In this document: positions 27,634 to 39,084 of the stretch, piece after piece
Layout: each line of letters opens with the position of its first letter
How positions within the stretch are numbered: the first letter of the stretch is position 1
NCBI GenBank assembly: GCA_021325555.1
Contig: JAJPGY010000031.1
Coordinates: 1 to 53,236, forward strand
Length of the DNA: 53,236 nt
Direction: 5' to 3'
DNA from: Pseudomonadota bacterium
Lineage (GTDB): Bacteria > Cyanobacteriota > Vampirovibrionia > Obscuribacterales > Obscuribacteraceae
Made by a program: the position numbers and the translations under genes
The notes under the pieces: model-generated
Database searches by the model: none
What the model saw: the letters and a program-made list of their open reading frames with translations, nothing else
Told to the model about the DNA's origin: nothing

Positions 27634-28671
27634 ATGCCCGCGGAGCAAAATCAAGCAGGGGTGACCTGCGCTGTCTGTTGTCACAACAGCGCCGGGAGAC
27701 TGGCCAGGACGCTTTCCTTCCTGGCCGCTCAGCAGGCTCCGCCGCAGCTGCCGTGGGAGGTCATCGTTATCGACAACGGCTCGACGGACGACACCGCAGC
27801 CGTCGCTGTTGCAAAATGGCCTGCCTCGGCGCCGGCGCCTCTGCGCGTGGTGAGCGAGCCCGACCTTGGCCTGAGCTTCGCCAGGAGGAGGGCGCTGGCG
27901 GAGGCCAGATATGAGTTCGTGACCTTTATAGACGACGACAACTGGGTTTGCCCGGATTGGGTGCGGCTGACATTTGAGATTCTCAGCGAGAATCCGAAAA
28001 TTGGCGCCTGCGGCGGCGCCAGCGAGGCGGCCTGCGAGTCGTCTCCGCCTGCATGGTTCGAGCGGTACAAGGACCACTACGCCATCGGCCCGCAAGCTTC
28101 AGAATCGGGCGACGTCACCGACTCGCGCGGTTGGCTCTGGGGGGCTGGCTTGACGCTCAGACGATCTGCATGGTTTGCTCTCATCGACTCCGGCTTCTCA
28201 TTTCAGCTGGCCGATCGGCAGGGCAAGAAATTGAGCTCCGGTGGCGATGTGGAGCTGTGCCTGGCGCTTCGCCTCCGGGGTTGGAGGCTCTGGTACGACG
28301 ATCGCTTGAAGTTCCAGCATTATGTTCCCGCCAACCGGCTCGACTGGCGGTACTTCAGGCGGATGTGCCGGGGGTGCGGCGCAACTACCGTGGTCACCGA
28401 CATCTTCGCCTTTGCCCTATCCGACACTTTGCCCCAGCACAAGAAAAATTGGCTCTGGCAGACGCTGGCGGCGTTGAAGGGCATGCTCACCATGCCGGCG
28501 AAGCTCGTGGCTTCCATGTTCCTGCCGCTGGAAGGCGACGGGCAGGTGGCGACCATAGAAGGGTTCAAGGGCAGGATAAGCGAGCTCCTCAGGTTGCGCG
28601 GCGGTTTTGAGCGAAGAATAAAGCTCCTGGCGCAGCAGTCGAGGGAGCCTCATGGGCAGCCCATGATCTAG
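27634..28671 (+). CDS. Family 2 glycosyltransferase
   Basis: 345 residues from ATG 27634 with GGGGG just upstream (a TTG at 27610 is in frame). 'VTCAVCCHNSAGRLARTLSFL', 'VIDNGSTDDTAAVA', metal site 'FIDDDNWV', 'SGGDVELCLALRLRGWRLWYDD' (acceptor-site Asp-Val-Glu-Leu-Cys). The C-terminal ~90 residues contain an amphipathic region that may attach to the membrane. The 112-base gap before it suggests an internal promoter; GATATC-rich AT patches lie at 27587-27608. Confidence 0.9.
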   Translation: MPAEQNQAGVTCAVCCHNSAGRLARTLSFLAAQQAPPQLPWEVIVIDNGSTDDTAAVAVAKWPASAPAPLRVVSEPDLGLSFARRRALAEARYEFVTFIDDDNWVCPDWVRLTFEILSENPKIGACGGASEAACESSPPAWFERYKDHYAIGPQASESGDVTDSRGWLWGAGLTLRRSAWFALIDSGFSFQLADRQGKKLSSGGDVELCLALRLRGWRLWYDDRLKFQHYVPANRLDWRYFRRMCRGCGATTVVTDIFAFALSDTLPQHKKNWLWQTLAALKGMLTMPAKLVASMFLPLEGDGQVATIEGFKGRISELLRLRGGFERRIKLLAQQSREPHGQPMI

Positions 28672-28693
28672 AGCATGGAGAGCAGGACCCGGG

Positions 28694-29551
28694 ATGCACA
28701 TCTGGCGCGTGCTCAAGAATATCTGGAACCACCCGCTCGCCAGGTCGGACCGGGCCCGTGCCCTGGCAAGATATGGATACTGGCAGGCGCGTTGTCTTGT
28801 TTCCAACCGCGACTCGATCGTTGCCTTTGTCAATCAAAGCAGGCTTTCTGTTCGAAAGGGCATGCATGGGGCGACCTTCAATATTTACACGGGGCTCTCG
28901 GATTTTTCAGCGATGGGTTTTCTCCTGCATCTCCTTCGCCCGGGCGATCTGTTTGCCGACGTGGGTGCCAATGTTGGTGTCTACACGGTCTTATCATCTG
29001 CGGTCAGGGGCGCGAGAAGTATTGCCATAGAGCCGATTCCGGCCAATCTTGCCGATCTGGAAAGGAACATCGAGCTGAATGGGATAGCTTCTCTTGTGAC
29101 GCCGGTCCGAGCTGCGGCAAGCTCCAGGAGCGCGCCTGCCAAGCTGAAGATGGTCTGTCTCGGTCCGATGAGCCGGATTGCCCGCGATTCCGAGCAGTCG
29201 GAGGCCGTCGATGTGGATGCGGTGCAGCTCGACAATGTCGTACCCGGCAGCCCGATCTTGCTCAAGCTGGATACCGAGGGACACGATGGCGAGGCGCTCG
29301 ACGGAGCGGCTCGCCTGCTGAGCGATCCCGGGCTGAAGGCGATCATCATCGAGCTGTGGAAAAGAGAGTCGCTGCACGAAATGCTGGTATCGCACGGATT
29401 CGACGCACACGCCTATGATCCCTTCACTCGCACGCTGACCAGGGAAGGATTCACGGGGCAGGAGGACACAATCTACGTGCGTGATCTACGCTTCGTCGAG
29501 CAGCGGGTAAAAGAGGCTCCGCCATTTACCGTACTTGGCAGAGCAATATAA
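28694..29551 (+). CDS. FkbM-family methyltransferase
   Basis: 285 residues, ATG with AGGA six bases upstream. SAM motif 'LFADVGANVGVYTVLSS' near residue 86, 'AIEPIPANLADLERNIELNG' and 'LLKLDTEGHDGEALDGAARLL' (the FkbM 'K-x-D-x-E-G' motif) identify the family. It likely O-methylates a sugar hydroxyl. The stop TAA lies 4 bases before the next start. Confidence 0.92.
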   Translation: MHIWRVLKNIWNHPLARSDRARALARYGYWQARCLVSNRDSIVAFVNQSRLSVRKGMHGATFNIYTGLSDFSAMGFLLHLLRPGDLFADVGANVGVYTVLSSAVRGARSIAIEPIPANLADLERNIELNGIASLVTPVRAAASSRSAPAKLKMVCLGPMSRIARDSEQSEAVDVDAVQLDNVVPGSPILLKLDTEGHDGEALDGAARLLSDPGLKAIIIELWKRESLHEMLVSHGFDAHAYDPFTRTLTREGFTGQEDTIYVRDLRFVEQRVKEAPPFTVLGRAI

Positions 29552-29555
29552 TCTT

Positions 29556-30731
29556 ATGGACAGAGCCGAAAACGAGCAGAACGGACCGCTGAAACTTCTC
29601 CTTGTAGCCAATTATCTTCCCGACAGATGGGACAGCATGAATCGCTTTGCCGACATGCTGGCCAGGGGGATGTCCACTCGCGGCTTATCCGTGCGCACGG
29701 TGAGACCCGAGCCAATCGTCAATCCTTCCGGGAAGTCCGCGAAGGGCCTCGGGAAATGGCTCGGTTATATTGACAAGTTCGTGCTTTTCCCGCCAGCGCT
29801 TGCCGCGGCTGCGGGCTGGGCCGATGTGGTTCACATCTGTGACAGTTACAACTCCGGGTACGTCGGCTTGCTCAAGGACAAACCGGTTGTGGTCACCTGC
29901 CACGATCTGCTGGCTGTCAAAGAGGTTCTGGGAGAGTCCACCGACTGTCAGTCATCGCCGCTCGGGCATGTTTTGCGACGATGGCAGCTCAAGCAGCTTC
30001 AGAGGGCGGACGCGGTGGCGTGCGATTCCGTCTACACGCGTGCTGACGTCGAGCGGCTTTCCGCCTCACCGCGTCGATTCTCGCTGCACCATATACAGTT
30101 GCCGATTGATGAACGCTTTGGGCTACTGTCACGCGGGGAGACGATGCAGATCTTGCAGGGCGTGCCGCAGCTAGACCGCGCGAAACCTTTTGTGTTGCAT
30201 GTGGGCACGAGTCATCCGCGCAAGAACAGGGCCGGGGTTCTGCGTACCTTCGCGCTTGCTTCCCGCGATTGGGACGCACAGCTCGTCCTGGCCGGTGAGC
30301 CGCTCAGCGCTGAGCATGTAAGGCTTGCCGAATCGCTGGGTATCACGCATAAGATGCTCGTGCTCGTTAAACCAAGCGATCTCGTATTGAAGGCGCTCTA
30401 TAACGCCGCCTTCGTATTTCTCTTTCCCTCTACCTTCGAGGGATACGGCTGGCCCCTGCTGGAAGCGCAAGCGTGCGGGTGCCCTGTGGTCTGCAGCACC
30501 TGCGGTCCGTTTCCGGAAGTCGTTGGTGATTCAGCGCAGTTGAGAGCGGTTGACGACGAAGAAGGAATGGCTGAGGACATACTCAAATTGAAGGACGATG
30601 CCAGCCGCAGGGAATGGATTTTACGCGGTTCCCAAAACATAAAGCGCTTCTCGATTGACCGGATGATCAATGAATATATCTCTCTCTATCGCGCTCTTTG
30701 CGGCGAGGAGAACAGAAAAGCCAACGACTAG
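29556..30731 (+). CDS. Family 4 glycosyltransferase
   Basis: 391 residues from ATG 29556. N-terminal half 'LKLLLVANYLPDRWDSMNRFA'; 'VVTCHDLLAVKEVLG'; donor half opens 'FVLHVGTSHPRKNRAGVLRTF'; E-x7-E signature 'FEGYGWPLLEAQACGCPVV'. No Shine-Dalgarno is evident; expression may be coupled to the FkbM gene 4 bases upstream. It ends overlapping the last 4 bases of the convergent GT2. Confidence 0.9.
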   Translation: MDRAENEQNGPLKLLLVANYLPDRWDSMNRFADMLARGMSTRGLSVRTVRPEPIVNPSGKSAKGLGKWLGYIDKFVLFPPALAAAAGWADVVHICDSYNSGYVGLLKDKPVVVTCHDLLAVKEVLGESTDCQSSPLGHVLRRWQLKQLQRADAVACDSVYTRADVERLSASPRRFSLHHIQLPIDERFGLLSRGETMQILQGVPQLDRAKPFVLHVGTSHPRKNRAGVLRTFALASRDWDAQLVLAGEPLSAEHVRLAESLGITHKMLVLVKPSDLVLKALYNAAFVFLFPSTFEGYGWPLLEAQACGCPVVCSTCGPFPEVVGDSAQLRAVDDEEGMAEDILKLKDDASRREWILRGSQNIKRFSIDRMINEYISLYRALCGEENRKAND

Positions 30732-31702
30732 GCTTTGCAGCTTGCTTCGGTAAGGCTGGCTAGCGCGGATAGAAATCCCAGGGCGTAAAAGCACGCTCGA
30801 GCCACAAGGGCGAGGCTGCCGGAGCTCTTGGTGCAGGGCGGGCGTCCCAGCACATGACACGCAAACAGCCTGCCGAAGAACCTCACACACTGGGCCGGTG
30901 TCAGATTCTTCAGCCCGAGAAGGAACTCATTTCGATAAAAGTTGATCTGATATTTCCAGGTCCTGGTGCTCTCGTCGTGGCAGCCGCCGCTGGGCTCTTC
31001 GAGATGGCGGAGCCAGGCTTCCGGATCGTACCAGACGATCATGCCCAGCTTCCGCAGTCGCAAGCACAGATCGGCTTCCTCGCGATTTGAAACCAGGGAG
31101 AACCGCTCGTCGAATGAGAGGCCGTGCTCGCTGAAGATCTGGCGGCGGAAAGACATGTTGCAGCCGCGCGCGGAAAGGACCCGTTGCGGGTTCCGGGTGA
31201 GGGTGAAGTCGTGGTAGTACCAGACCAGCGCCGGATCGCTTACCTGCTCGGGCATCCGATCCAGGAGCAGGTCGGCGGGCAGCAGCGAGGGATCTTCGCA
31301 AGCGATGATGCGCCCCGCTACGCAGCCCACCCGGGGATTGCTCAGATAACTCCTGGCATGGGCCTTCAAGAAGCCCGGCGGAAGGCGCACATCATCATCG
31401 ATAAAGACGGTGATCTCGCCTGATGACAGGGAGATGCCCAGATTGCGGGCGGCCGGCAGGCTGGGCTTGCTCACCCGTTGCCAGCGTATACTGCCTTTGG
31501 CGCTGAGATCCCGCAAGTAGTTTTCTGTTGCTGGCTCGTGGGAAGGCGTCTGGTCTATAACCAGGATTTCGTATTTCGGATAATCCACGGAAAGGAGGTC
31601 TTTCAGGGTATCGACCAGCAGCCCTTCCCGCTTGTAAGTGGGAATGATGACCGAAATGAACGGCCAGTCAATCCTCTCCGCTTGCTCCGCTGGCGAAGGC
31701 AT
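30728..31702 (-). CDS. Family 2 glycosyltransferase
   Basis: 324 residues, ATG at 31702. 'ISVIIPTYKREGLLVDTLKDLL', 'LVIDQTPSHEP', metal site 'FIDDDVRLPPGF', 'SARGCNMSFRRQIF', 'EEADLCLRLRKLGM'. The C-terminus has a hydrophobic segment ('LALVARACFYALGFLSAL') that may be a membrane anchor. It is the only minus gene in this part, convergent with the GT4 at 29556 and divergent from asnB. Upstream there is no Shine-Dalgarno. Confidence 0.9.
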   Translation of the reverse strand: MPSPAEQAERIDWPFISVIIPTYKREGLLVDTLKDLLSVDYPKYEILVIDQTPSHEPATENYLRDLSAKGSIRWQRVSKPSLPAARNLGISLSSGEITVFIDDDVRLPPGFLKAHARSYLSNPRVGCVAGRIIACEDPSLLPADLLLDRMPEQVSDPALVWYYHDFTLTRNPQRVLSARGCNMSFRRQIFSEHGLSFDERFSLVSNREEADLCLRLRKLGMIVWYDPEAWLRHLEEPSGGCHDESTRTWKYQINFYRNEFLLGLKNLTPAQCVRFFGRLFACHVLGRPPCTKSSGSLALVARACFYALGFLSALASLTEASCKA

Positions 31703-31846
31703 TATTCACACAACACGGGGTGCACAGCACCTTACTCTATCAAATCAGGCGGCCGATTCCTCGGAGCCTGGTTTCAGAGCAAAGTGATGTGTGATCTCGG
31801 CAGCCGGCGTTTCGATGCGATAGGATAGGGCAAGTCAAATTCCTGA

Positions 31847-31863
31847 GCGGGCGGGACGCCCGC
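31847..31863. repeat. GCGGGCG-GGA-CGCCCGC palindrome
   Basis: Perfect 7-bp stem with a 3-base loop, 21 bases before the asnB start codon. It resembles REP/intergenic palindromes of high-GC genomes. It could be an RNA hairpin affecting asnB translation or an extragenic repeat; only one copy was noticed here. Confidence 0.5.
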
Positions 31864-31884
31864 GCCCCCAGGCGGTCAGCCTCA

Positions 31885-33753
31885 ATGTGCGGCATAGCGG
31901 GTATAGTCGGACCTGGAGCCTCTGATTCGCGAGAGGCTGTCGAACGCATGTTGGCCGCCATGACCCACAGGGGACCGGACGGAGAAGGGCTCTATGTTTC
32001 CCCGTCCGGCCGATGCGTCCTGGGACACAGGCGTCTGGCTGTTCTCGACCTCTCGGCATCGGCGGCGCAGCCTATGCTGGACGACGAAGCTCAGCTCGCG
32101 CTCGTATACAACGGCGAGTGTTACAACTTTCAGGCGCTCAAAGATGCTCTTACGTCCAGCGGGGAAACGTTCACCTCCAGCGGCGACACGCAGGTTGTGC
32201 TCAGGTTGTTGAAGCGCGAGCATGTAAATGCACTGGCCAGGCTGAACGCGATGTTTGCTCTCGGACTCTGGAACGAGAGCAAAAAAGAGCTGCTGCTCGC
32301 CCGCGATCGCTTCGGGCAAAAGCCGCTCTATTACGCCAGGTCCGGCCGGCTGCTCGTGTTCGCTTCCGAGGTGCGCGCTCTCCTGGCATCGGGGCTGGTG
32401 TCACCGAGGATCGAGATAGAGGCGGTCATCAGCTACCTCTCTTTAGGCGCAGTGCAAGGTCCGCTGACACTAGTCAAAGATACGTTCCTGCTCGCGAAGT
32501 CAGGTTATCTCATCGTCCGAGATGACGGAGATCTTTCCCGGGGAACATACTGGCAGGTGCCGGAGGACAAGCATCCGCTTCCGGAGCCCGATCTGCGGCG
32601 ACTGTTTGAGGATGCGGTGTCCAGGCATTTTGTCAGCGATGTGCCGGTGGGCGCGTTCTTATCCGGCGGCATCGACTCTTCAGCGGTTTGCGCTGCGGCT
32701 GTTCGCCGGATGAAAAGCTCGGTGGTCAGTTTGAATGTTGCCTTTCCTGACGATCCTGATTACTCGGAAGCGGACAGAGCACGCCAGATTGCCGCTGCCC
32801 TGGGGACAGAGCACATCGAAATACCTGTTTCGCAAAGCGACTGCCTTTCCCGGGTGCGCAAGGCTGTGGACAGTCTCGACCAGCCCTCGATCGATGGGGC
32901 CAACACGTTCATGGTTTCGCAGGCCGCTCACGAAGCCGGGTTGAAGGTAGCGCTTTCCGGGCTGGGTGGAGATGAGCTGTTCGGTGGGTATCCATCCTTC
33001 GGCTCGGTGCCGTCGATGTCCTTCTGGTCCAGAGTCGCCGGGCCGCTGAAAACTCCTGCTGGTGCGCTTGTTGCCGTGGCCGGTGGTGGTGCCGACAGGC
33101 GTATCGATCGCGTTGGCGACCTGTTGAAAGCGCCGCCAGATCTGCTCAGCACTTTTCTGGTGCGTCGCAGGGTATTCTCGTCGGCGTCAATTGGAGAGCT
33201 GGTGCCTTCCTGTCAGCGCCGGTGGATAAGCGGCATTCCGGAAGAGCGGCAGCAGGAGCTCCTTAAGCTGATCACCGCGCGGGAGCCGCTGGATGGCGTC
33301 GGGCTTCTGGAAATGGACGTATACATGACGGAGATGCTGCTGCGCGACTCGGACGTAATGGGAATGGCTCACAGCCTGGAGATCCGCCTGCCTTTCCTTG
33401 ACTGCGAGTTTGCCCCGGCTGTCCTGCGGCAGGATGCTCGTATTAGAGGGCAGGAAAACGGTTCCAAGTCCTTTCTCAAAAGCATGGTCAGGGACTGGCT
33501 GCCGGCGGAGATCGGCTGGCCGGCCAAGAAGGGCTTTCAGCTCCCGTTCCAGAGCTGGATGCAGAGAGCCTTGCGCCATGACATTGAGCAGGGCATCGAG
33601 GCGCTACGCAGCTATCAAGAGTGTTTTTCGGCCGAGAGCGCGGCTCGACTCTGGCGGTCCTTCTGCCGGCATCCCGAGACGGTCGGCTGGAAAAGACCAT
33701 GGGCGTTATTCGTCCTGGGGCGATATCTGACCGGTCACGGGCTGCGACCATGA
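31885..33753 (+). CDS. asnB: Asparagine synthase (glutamine-hydrolysing) homologue
   Basis: 622 residues. Starts 'MCGIAGIVG', giving the catalytic Cys2 of the class II glutaminase after Met removal. 'MTHRGPDGEG' and 'VYNGECYNFQAL' complete that domain. The synthetase domain has the PP-loop 'FLSGGIDSSAV' near residue 261 and 'LSGLGGDELFGGYP' near 357. Homologues in polysaccharide loci probably amidate uronic acids or similar carboxyl groups rather than making free asparagine (inference from context). Its TGA overlaps the next ATG (ATGA). No strong Shine-Dalgarno; a palindrome lies just upstream. Confidence 0.92.
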   Translation: MCGIAGIVGPGASDSREAVERMLAAMTHRGPDGEGLYVSPSGRCVLGHRRLAVLDLSASAAQPMLDDEAQLALVYNGECYNFQALKDALTSSGETFTSSGDTQVVLRLLKREHVNALARLNAMFALGLWNESKKELLLARDRFGQKPLYYARSGRLLVFASEVRALLASGLVSPRIEIEAVISYLSLGAVQGPLTLVKDTFLLAKSGYLIVRDDGDLSRGTYWQVPEDKHPLPEPDLRRLFEDAVSRHFVSDVPVGAFLSGGIDSSAVCAAAVRRMKSSVVSLNVAFPDDPDYSEADRARQIAAALGTEHIEIPVSQSDCLSRVRKAVDSLDQPSIDGANTFMVSQAAHEAGLKVALSGLGGDELFGGYPSFGSVPSMSFWSRVAGPLKTPAGALVAVAGGGADRRIDRVGDLLKAPPDLLSTFLVRRRVFSSASIGELVPSCQRRWISGIPEERQQELLKLITAREPLDGVGLLEMDVYMTEMLLRDSDVMGMAHSLEIRLPFLDCEFAPAVLRQDARIRGQENGSKSFLKSMVRDWLPAEIGWPAKKGFQLPFQSWMQRALRHDIEQGIEALRSYQECFSAESAARLWRSFCRHPETVGWKRPWALFVLGRYLTGHGLRP

Positions 33754-34940
33754 AAGTTCTTGTTGTCGGACATGCCTACATCGTCGATCTCAATCGCGGA
33801 AAGTGGCGGGAGTTTGTCGCATTAGACAAAGGCAACCAGGTGACGGTCGTTGTGCCCCAGCGGTGGGAGCCGGGCGGCGTGCAGTCGGGGGTGGTGGTGA
33901 GCGAGCCTGTCGATGAGGGAGCGTTGCGAGTCGTGCCGATCCCGAATTTCCACCGGTCCAACCAGTCGCTGCTCTGCTTCGGAAAAGGAATTGGCGAGCT
34001 GCTGCGCCAGTTCAGACCGGACGTTATTCAGGTCGAGCAAACTGCCAAGGCTCTTGCTTACGCGCAAATGATCTGGCTGAACCGCCATCTGGGATTGAAG
34101 GCGAAGAACGTGTTTTTCACCTGGTGGAACCTGTCGTACGACCTGTACTTTCCGGTAAGCGAAATTGAGCGGTACAACCTGAAGCGCACGGACGGCGCAA
34201 TCTGCGGCAATCAGGCCGGTGAGGAGATACTCCGCGAGCGCGGTTACGGCGGACCCATAAAGGTAATGCCGCAGCTTGGCGTGGATGAGCGCATCTTCTT
34301 CCCGCAGCGATCGCTGGATCTGAGAGCTTCCCTGGGCATCGCCGGCAATGAGTTTGTCATCGGTTTCATCGGGCGCCTTGTTGAAGAAAAAGGATTGCTC
34401 ACGCTCGTGCGGGCCTTGGTCGAGCTCAGGCATCTGGCAGCGCAGGCTGATGGTTTTAACTGGCGCTGCCTGTTCATCGGTCAGGGCCCGCTCAAGAAAG
34501 ATCTTCTAGCCGCGGCTCACGCTGGTGGAATCGCCGAGCAGGTCATCTTCGTCGACCCCGTGCCGCACAGTGAGGTAGCCGGCTACATAAACGCGCTTGA
34601 CGCGATGGTGCTTCCCTCCGAATCCAGCACCAGCTTCAAAACTATGACCAGCCGCGGTTGGAAGGAGCAGTTCGGTCATGTGCTCATCGAGGCGATGGCC
34701 TGCAAGGTGCCCGTGATTGGCTCCGACAGCGGCGCCATTCCAGAGGTCGTTGGACAGTCCGGCTTCGTTTTTCCGGAGAAGGACCATCTGGCGCTGGCCC
34801 GCACGATCAGGCAGGCGGCCTTAAGCGATGATCTCCGCAAATCTCTGTCGGCGCGAGGTTATGAGCGCGTGCATTCTCTGTACACCAACAAGGCGATTGC
34901 GCGCCAGTCCTGGGAATTTTACCAGCAACTTCTCTCGTGA
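33750..34940 (+). CDS. Family 4 glycosyltransferase
   Basis: 396 residues from ATG 33750, overlapping the asnB stop. Begins 'MKVLVVGHAYIVDLNRGKW'; 'GAICGNQAGEEIL', 'FVIGFIGRLVEEKGLLTLV', and the E-x7-E motif 'EQFGHVLIEAMACKVPVIG'. Translational coupling with asnB suggests the two act on the same sugar branch. It converges on the secreted protein gene at 34952 with an 11-base gap. Confidence 0.92.
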   Translation: MKVLVVGHAYIVDLNRGKWREFVALDKGNQVTVVVPQRWEPGGVQSGVVVSEPVDEGALRVVPIPNFHRSNQSLLCFGKGIGELLRQFRPDVIQVEQTAKALAYAQMIWLNRHLGLKAKNVFFTWWNLSYDLYFPVSEIERYNLKRTDGAICGNQAGEEILRERGYGGPIKVMPQLGVDERIFFPQRSLDLRASLGIAGNEFVIGFIGRLVEEKGLLTLVRALVELRHLAAQADGFNWRCLFIGQGPLKKDLLAAAHAGGIAEQVIFVDPVPHSEVAGYINALDAMVLPSESSTSFKTMTSRGWKEQFGHVLIEAMACKVPVIGSDSGAIPEVVGQSGFVFPEKDHLALARTIRQAALSDDLRKSLSARGYERVHSLYTNKAIARQSWEFYQQLLS

Positions 34941-34951
34941 GGGGATATTGA

Positions 34952-35920
34952 TTACCCTTTTCTCGCCACCGGCTCCAGATCGGCAAGCCCGCGTTCGCGG
35001 AGAAATGCCTGGAAGAGCTGGGCGAGGTCGTCGCCGTCGTAAGTGTTTATCGGATGAAACTCGGAGACCAGGCGTTCCAGACGGCTTACCCGACGCGTGC
35101 TCAACGGTTTGCCGCCGGGGGTGTAGGTTCTGGTGCTTACGGTAAGAAGTCTTTCCCCATCCCCGTACGGCACATATGTATAGAGATGCTCCGCCCGGCC
35201 GACAGAGCTGACCCGATCGTCGTCGTCTGTCTCGATGACCAGTATCCGGTTGCGAACCACAATTTTGTTCGGCGACGCCGAAAGCACCTCCCAGGTGTCC
35301 TGGGCGTGATAGCCGTACTCACCGTAGTCCGTGCGATGAATGATAAACCCGCGCTCCCAGACCTTTCCCTGGCGATCTCTCTGGCAGCCGAAAAAGCCGT
35401 TCACACCCCGGCTGCCAAAGGTCTCCAGGCTGGAGAAGTCCAGCTTGCCGGAAGATGACCACGCTTCACCTGCCGGTTGCCCCCTGCGGAAGCCCGGCCT
35501 CGTGAGCCTGGACAGGAGCCCACGGTCCGCCTCCACTCCTGTGTGCTCTACCTCATTGCCAAATTCCCAGGTGCCCGCCGCCCACGCGGGTATATTGACC
35601 CACCAGTTCTTCCCCTCGACCGCCGGGAACATTGACGGGTCATATTTCTTTCCCCTGGACAGCTCCGTGCTTACGGGCGGCAGCGACGTGGAGAGCCGAA
35701 AGATCTCCGTCACCGGCTGCTGCGGCTCGCTCGCTGGTTGTCCTGGCGCTGGCCGGGGCCGCGTGTCTGCTACCGTTGCGGCCGATCGCGCACGAGCGGG
35801 CAGTTGTACCTGAGGTGGAGCCATTAATGACGCCGCCATCAAAGCCGAAAGGCTGAGCAGTGCGCTTATGCGATTGCCGGGCGCAAAAGACGACGGGCGC
35901 CCGGTAAAGGACCGCTGCAT
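34952..35920 (-). CDS. Secreted protein of unknown function
   Basis: 322 residues from the ATG at 35920; an in-frame GTG at 35932 with GGAGG twelve bases upstream is an equally good start. A signal peptide is likely ('ISALLSLSALMAASLMAPP'), followed by a Pro-rich linker. A soluble domain comes next with Trp-rich 'KNWWVNIPAWAAGTWEF', 'FGCQRDRQGKVWER', 'TWEVLSASPNKIVVRNRILVIETDD' and 'LSTRRVSRLERLVSEF'. The beta-rich text suggests a lipocalin- or beta-barrel-like fold; I recognise no family. The neighbour on its 5' side is the acyltransferase at 36007. Confidence 0.75.
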   Translation of the reverse strand: MQRSFTGRPSSFAPGNRISALLSLSALMAASLMAPPQVQLPARARSAATVADTRPRPAPGQPASEPQQPVTEIFRLSTSLPPVSTELSRGKKYDPSMFPAVEGKNWWVNIPAWAAGTWEFGNEVEHTGVEADRGLLSRLTRPGFRRGQPAGEAWSSSGKLDFSSLETFGSRGVNGFFGCQRDRQGKVWERGFIIHRTDYGEYGYHAQDTWEVLSASPNKIVVRNRILVIETDDDDRVSSVGRAEHLYTYVPYGDGERLLTVSTRTYTPGGKPLSTRRVSRLERLVSEFHPINTYDGDDLAQLFQAFLRERGLADLEPVARKG

Positions 35921-36006
35921 GAAATATCTCACCAGTGGAACGAGCCTCCGCAAGTAATGACGGGTACTCCCAGGATATCACCTTTCACCGATCCCGGTGA
36001 TTCGGA

Positions 36007-37131
36007 CTACCTCGAGCTGAGTGACGGGAAGAAGCGATCGCGCACCACCAGCAGTGGCTGCTCTATCAACCTGGACATAAGAACCCCAGCGGCTATGCTC
36101 CCGCCGACATAAAGTAGCAGCTCGATAGTAAATCCAAACGGGAAGCCGAAACCGCCCGGCACCGCAAGGATGGCATATAGAATCGCCATGTGCCACAGGT
36201 ATATGGAGTAAGAGTAGTAGCCAATCGTGGCTATCGCCCAGTACAGCAGGCTCGACCATCGCGGGGGCTGCCAGTGCATGGCGCTGAGGATGATGAGGCC
36301 GAACCCGACATAGAGCATCACGAGCCCCAGTGAGTAAAGCCACATCGTCTCCACGACTTTGAGCCAACCGGCAACCAGGCAAGGTAGAAGCAGAAGGAGC
36401 TCGACAACGCAGATGGCAGCAAGGCGCCTCGTGACAATCTGCTCCAGAGCCCGGCCGTGGAAGTGATAACAGTAGGAGAGCAAGACACCGAAGAACAATT
36501 CGTCCAGGCGCAGGTGGGTAGGGCAGTAGTATGTTTTCCACGGCTCGGCGTGACCGAAGGCATGCAGGGTCCAGATCCGGAGGAGGAAGATCAGCACATT
36601 GGTGGCGATCACAATCTTGATCAGCCGATGAAATGGATTCGGTCCGCCACGCTTGCCCAGGAAAAACAGCAGCAATCCCAGCAACAGGTAAAAGTGCTCC
36701 TCGATCGCCAGCGACCAGGTATGGCCCCACAGATACCACGGGGAGTAGTTTTGTACAAACAGCGCTTCCGAAAGAAATGCAGGAACCGTCACCTTATCAG
36801 GAATCCAGCCGATCGTGGGCAGAGCCAGGAACAGAAAGACATAAAACGCCGGGTAGATTTTGAGCGCTCTGCGGATGAAAAAGCGCGGCAGGCTCACCTT
36901 GCCATGCCGGATATACTCTTTAAAAATGAGTCCTGAGACCAGAAAGCCGCTCAGCACAAAGAAGAGGTCAACGCCCACCCAACCCAGGTGCTGCCACAGC
37001 TCTAGAATCTCCTTGAGCGGCCTGCGGGTGGATGGCGGAATGTTGTGTATGTGAGCGCCAATTACCAGGATAACAGCCAGGCCGCGCAGGAAATCCAGCT
37101 GCAGCGATCTGGATTGACGAGCAGCGGGCAT
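36007..37131 (-). CDS. Membrane O-acyltransferase (acyltransferase 3 family), second copy
   Basis: 374 residues, ATG with GGGAG nine bases upstream. 'LQLDFLRGLAVILVIGAHIHN' with the conserved Arg/His pair, 'GWVGVDLFFVLSGFLVSGLIFKEY', 'FFIRRALKIYPAFYVFLFLALP' and 'WSLAIEEHFYLLLGLLL' match the paralogue at 19926-21047 phrase by phrase. It is a multi-spanning enzyme expected to acylate EPS sugars. Two copies suggest two acyl positions or two acceptors. Confidence 0.93.
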   Translation of the reverse strand: MPAARQSRSLQLDFLRGLAVILVIGAHIHNIPPSTRRPLKEILELWQHLGWVGVDLFFVLSGFLVSGLIFKEYIRHGKVSLPRFFIRRALKIYPAFYVFLFLALPTIGWIPDKVTVPAFLSEALFVQNYSPWYLWGHTWSLAIEEHFYLLLGLLLFFLGKRGGPNPFHRLIKIVIATNVLIFLLRIWTLHAFGHAEPWKTYYCPTHLRLDELFFGVLLSYCYHFHGRALEQIVTRRLAAICVVELLLLLPCLVAGWLKVVETMWLYSLGLVMLYVGFGLIILSAMHWQPPRWSSLLYWAIATIGYYSYSIYLWHMAILYAILAVPGGFGFPFGFTIELLLYVGGSIAAGVLMSRLIEQPLLVVRDRFFPSLSSR

Positions 37132-37155
37132 CCGTTGAAACTCCCGGGGTAAACT

Positions 37156-39074
<1,919 letters not shown>

Positions 39075-39084
39075 GAAACGGTCC

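Noticed and set aside
31885..33753. asnB as a lasso-peptide cyclase
   Set aside because: It has the full Cys2 glutaminase domain and is coupled to a glycosyltransferase; no lasso protease or precursor lies nearby, so an EPS or amidation role fits better.
26001..35920. PEP-CTERM/exosortase system
   Set aside because: Some GT4 and asnB genes resemble those of exosortase loci, but no exosortase and no PEP-CTERM tail were found on secreted proteins in the window.
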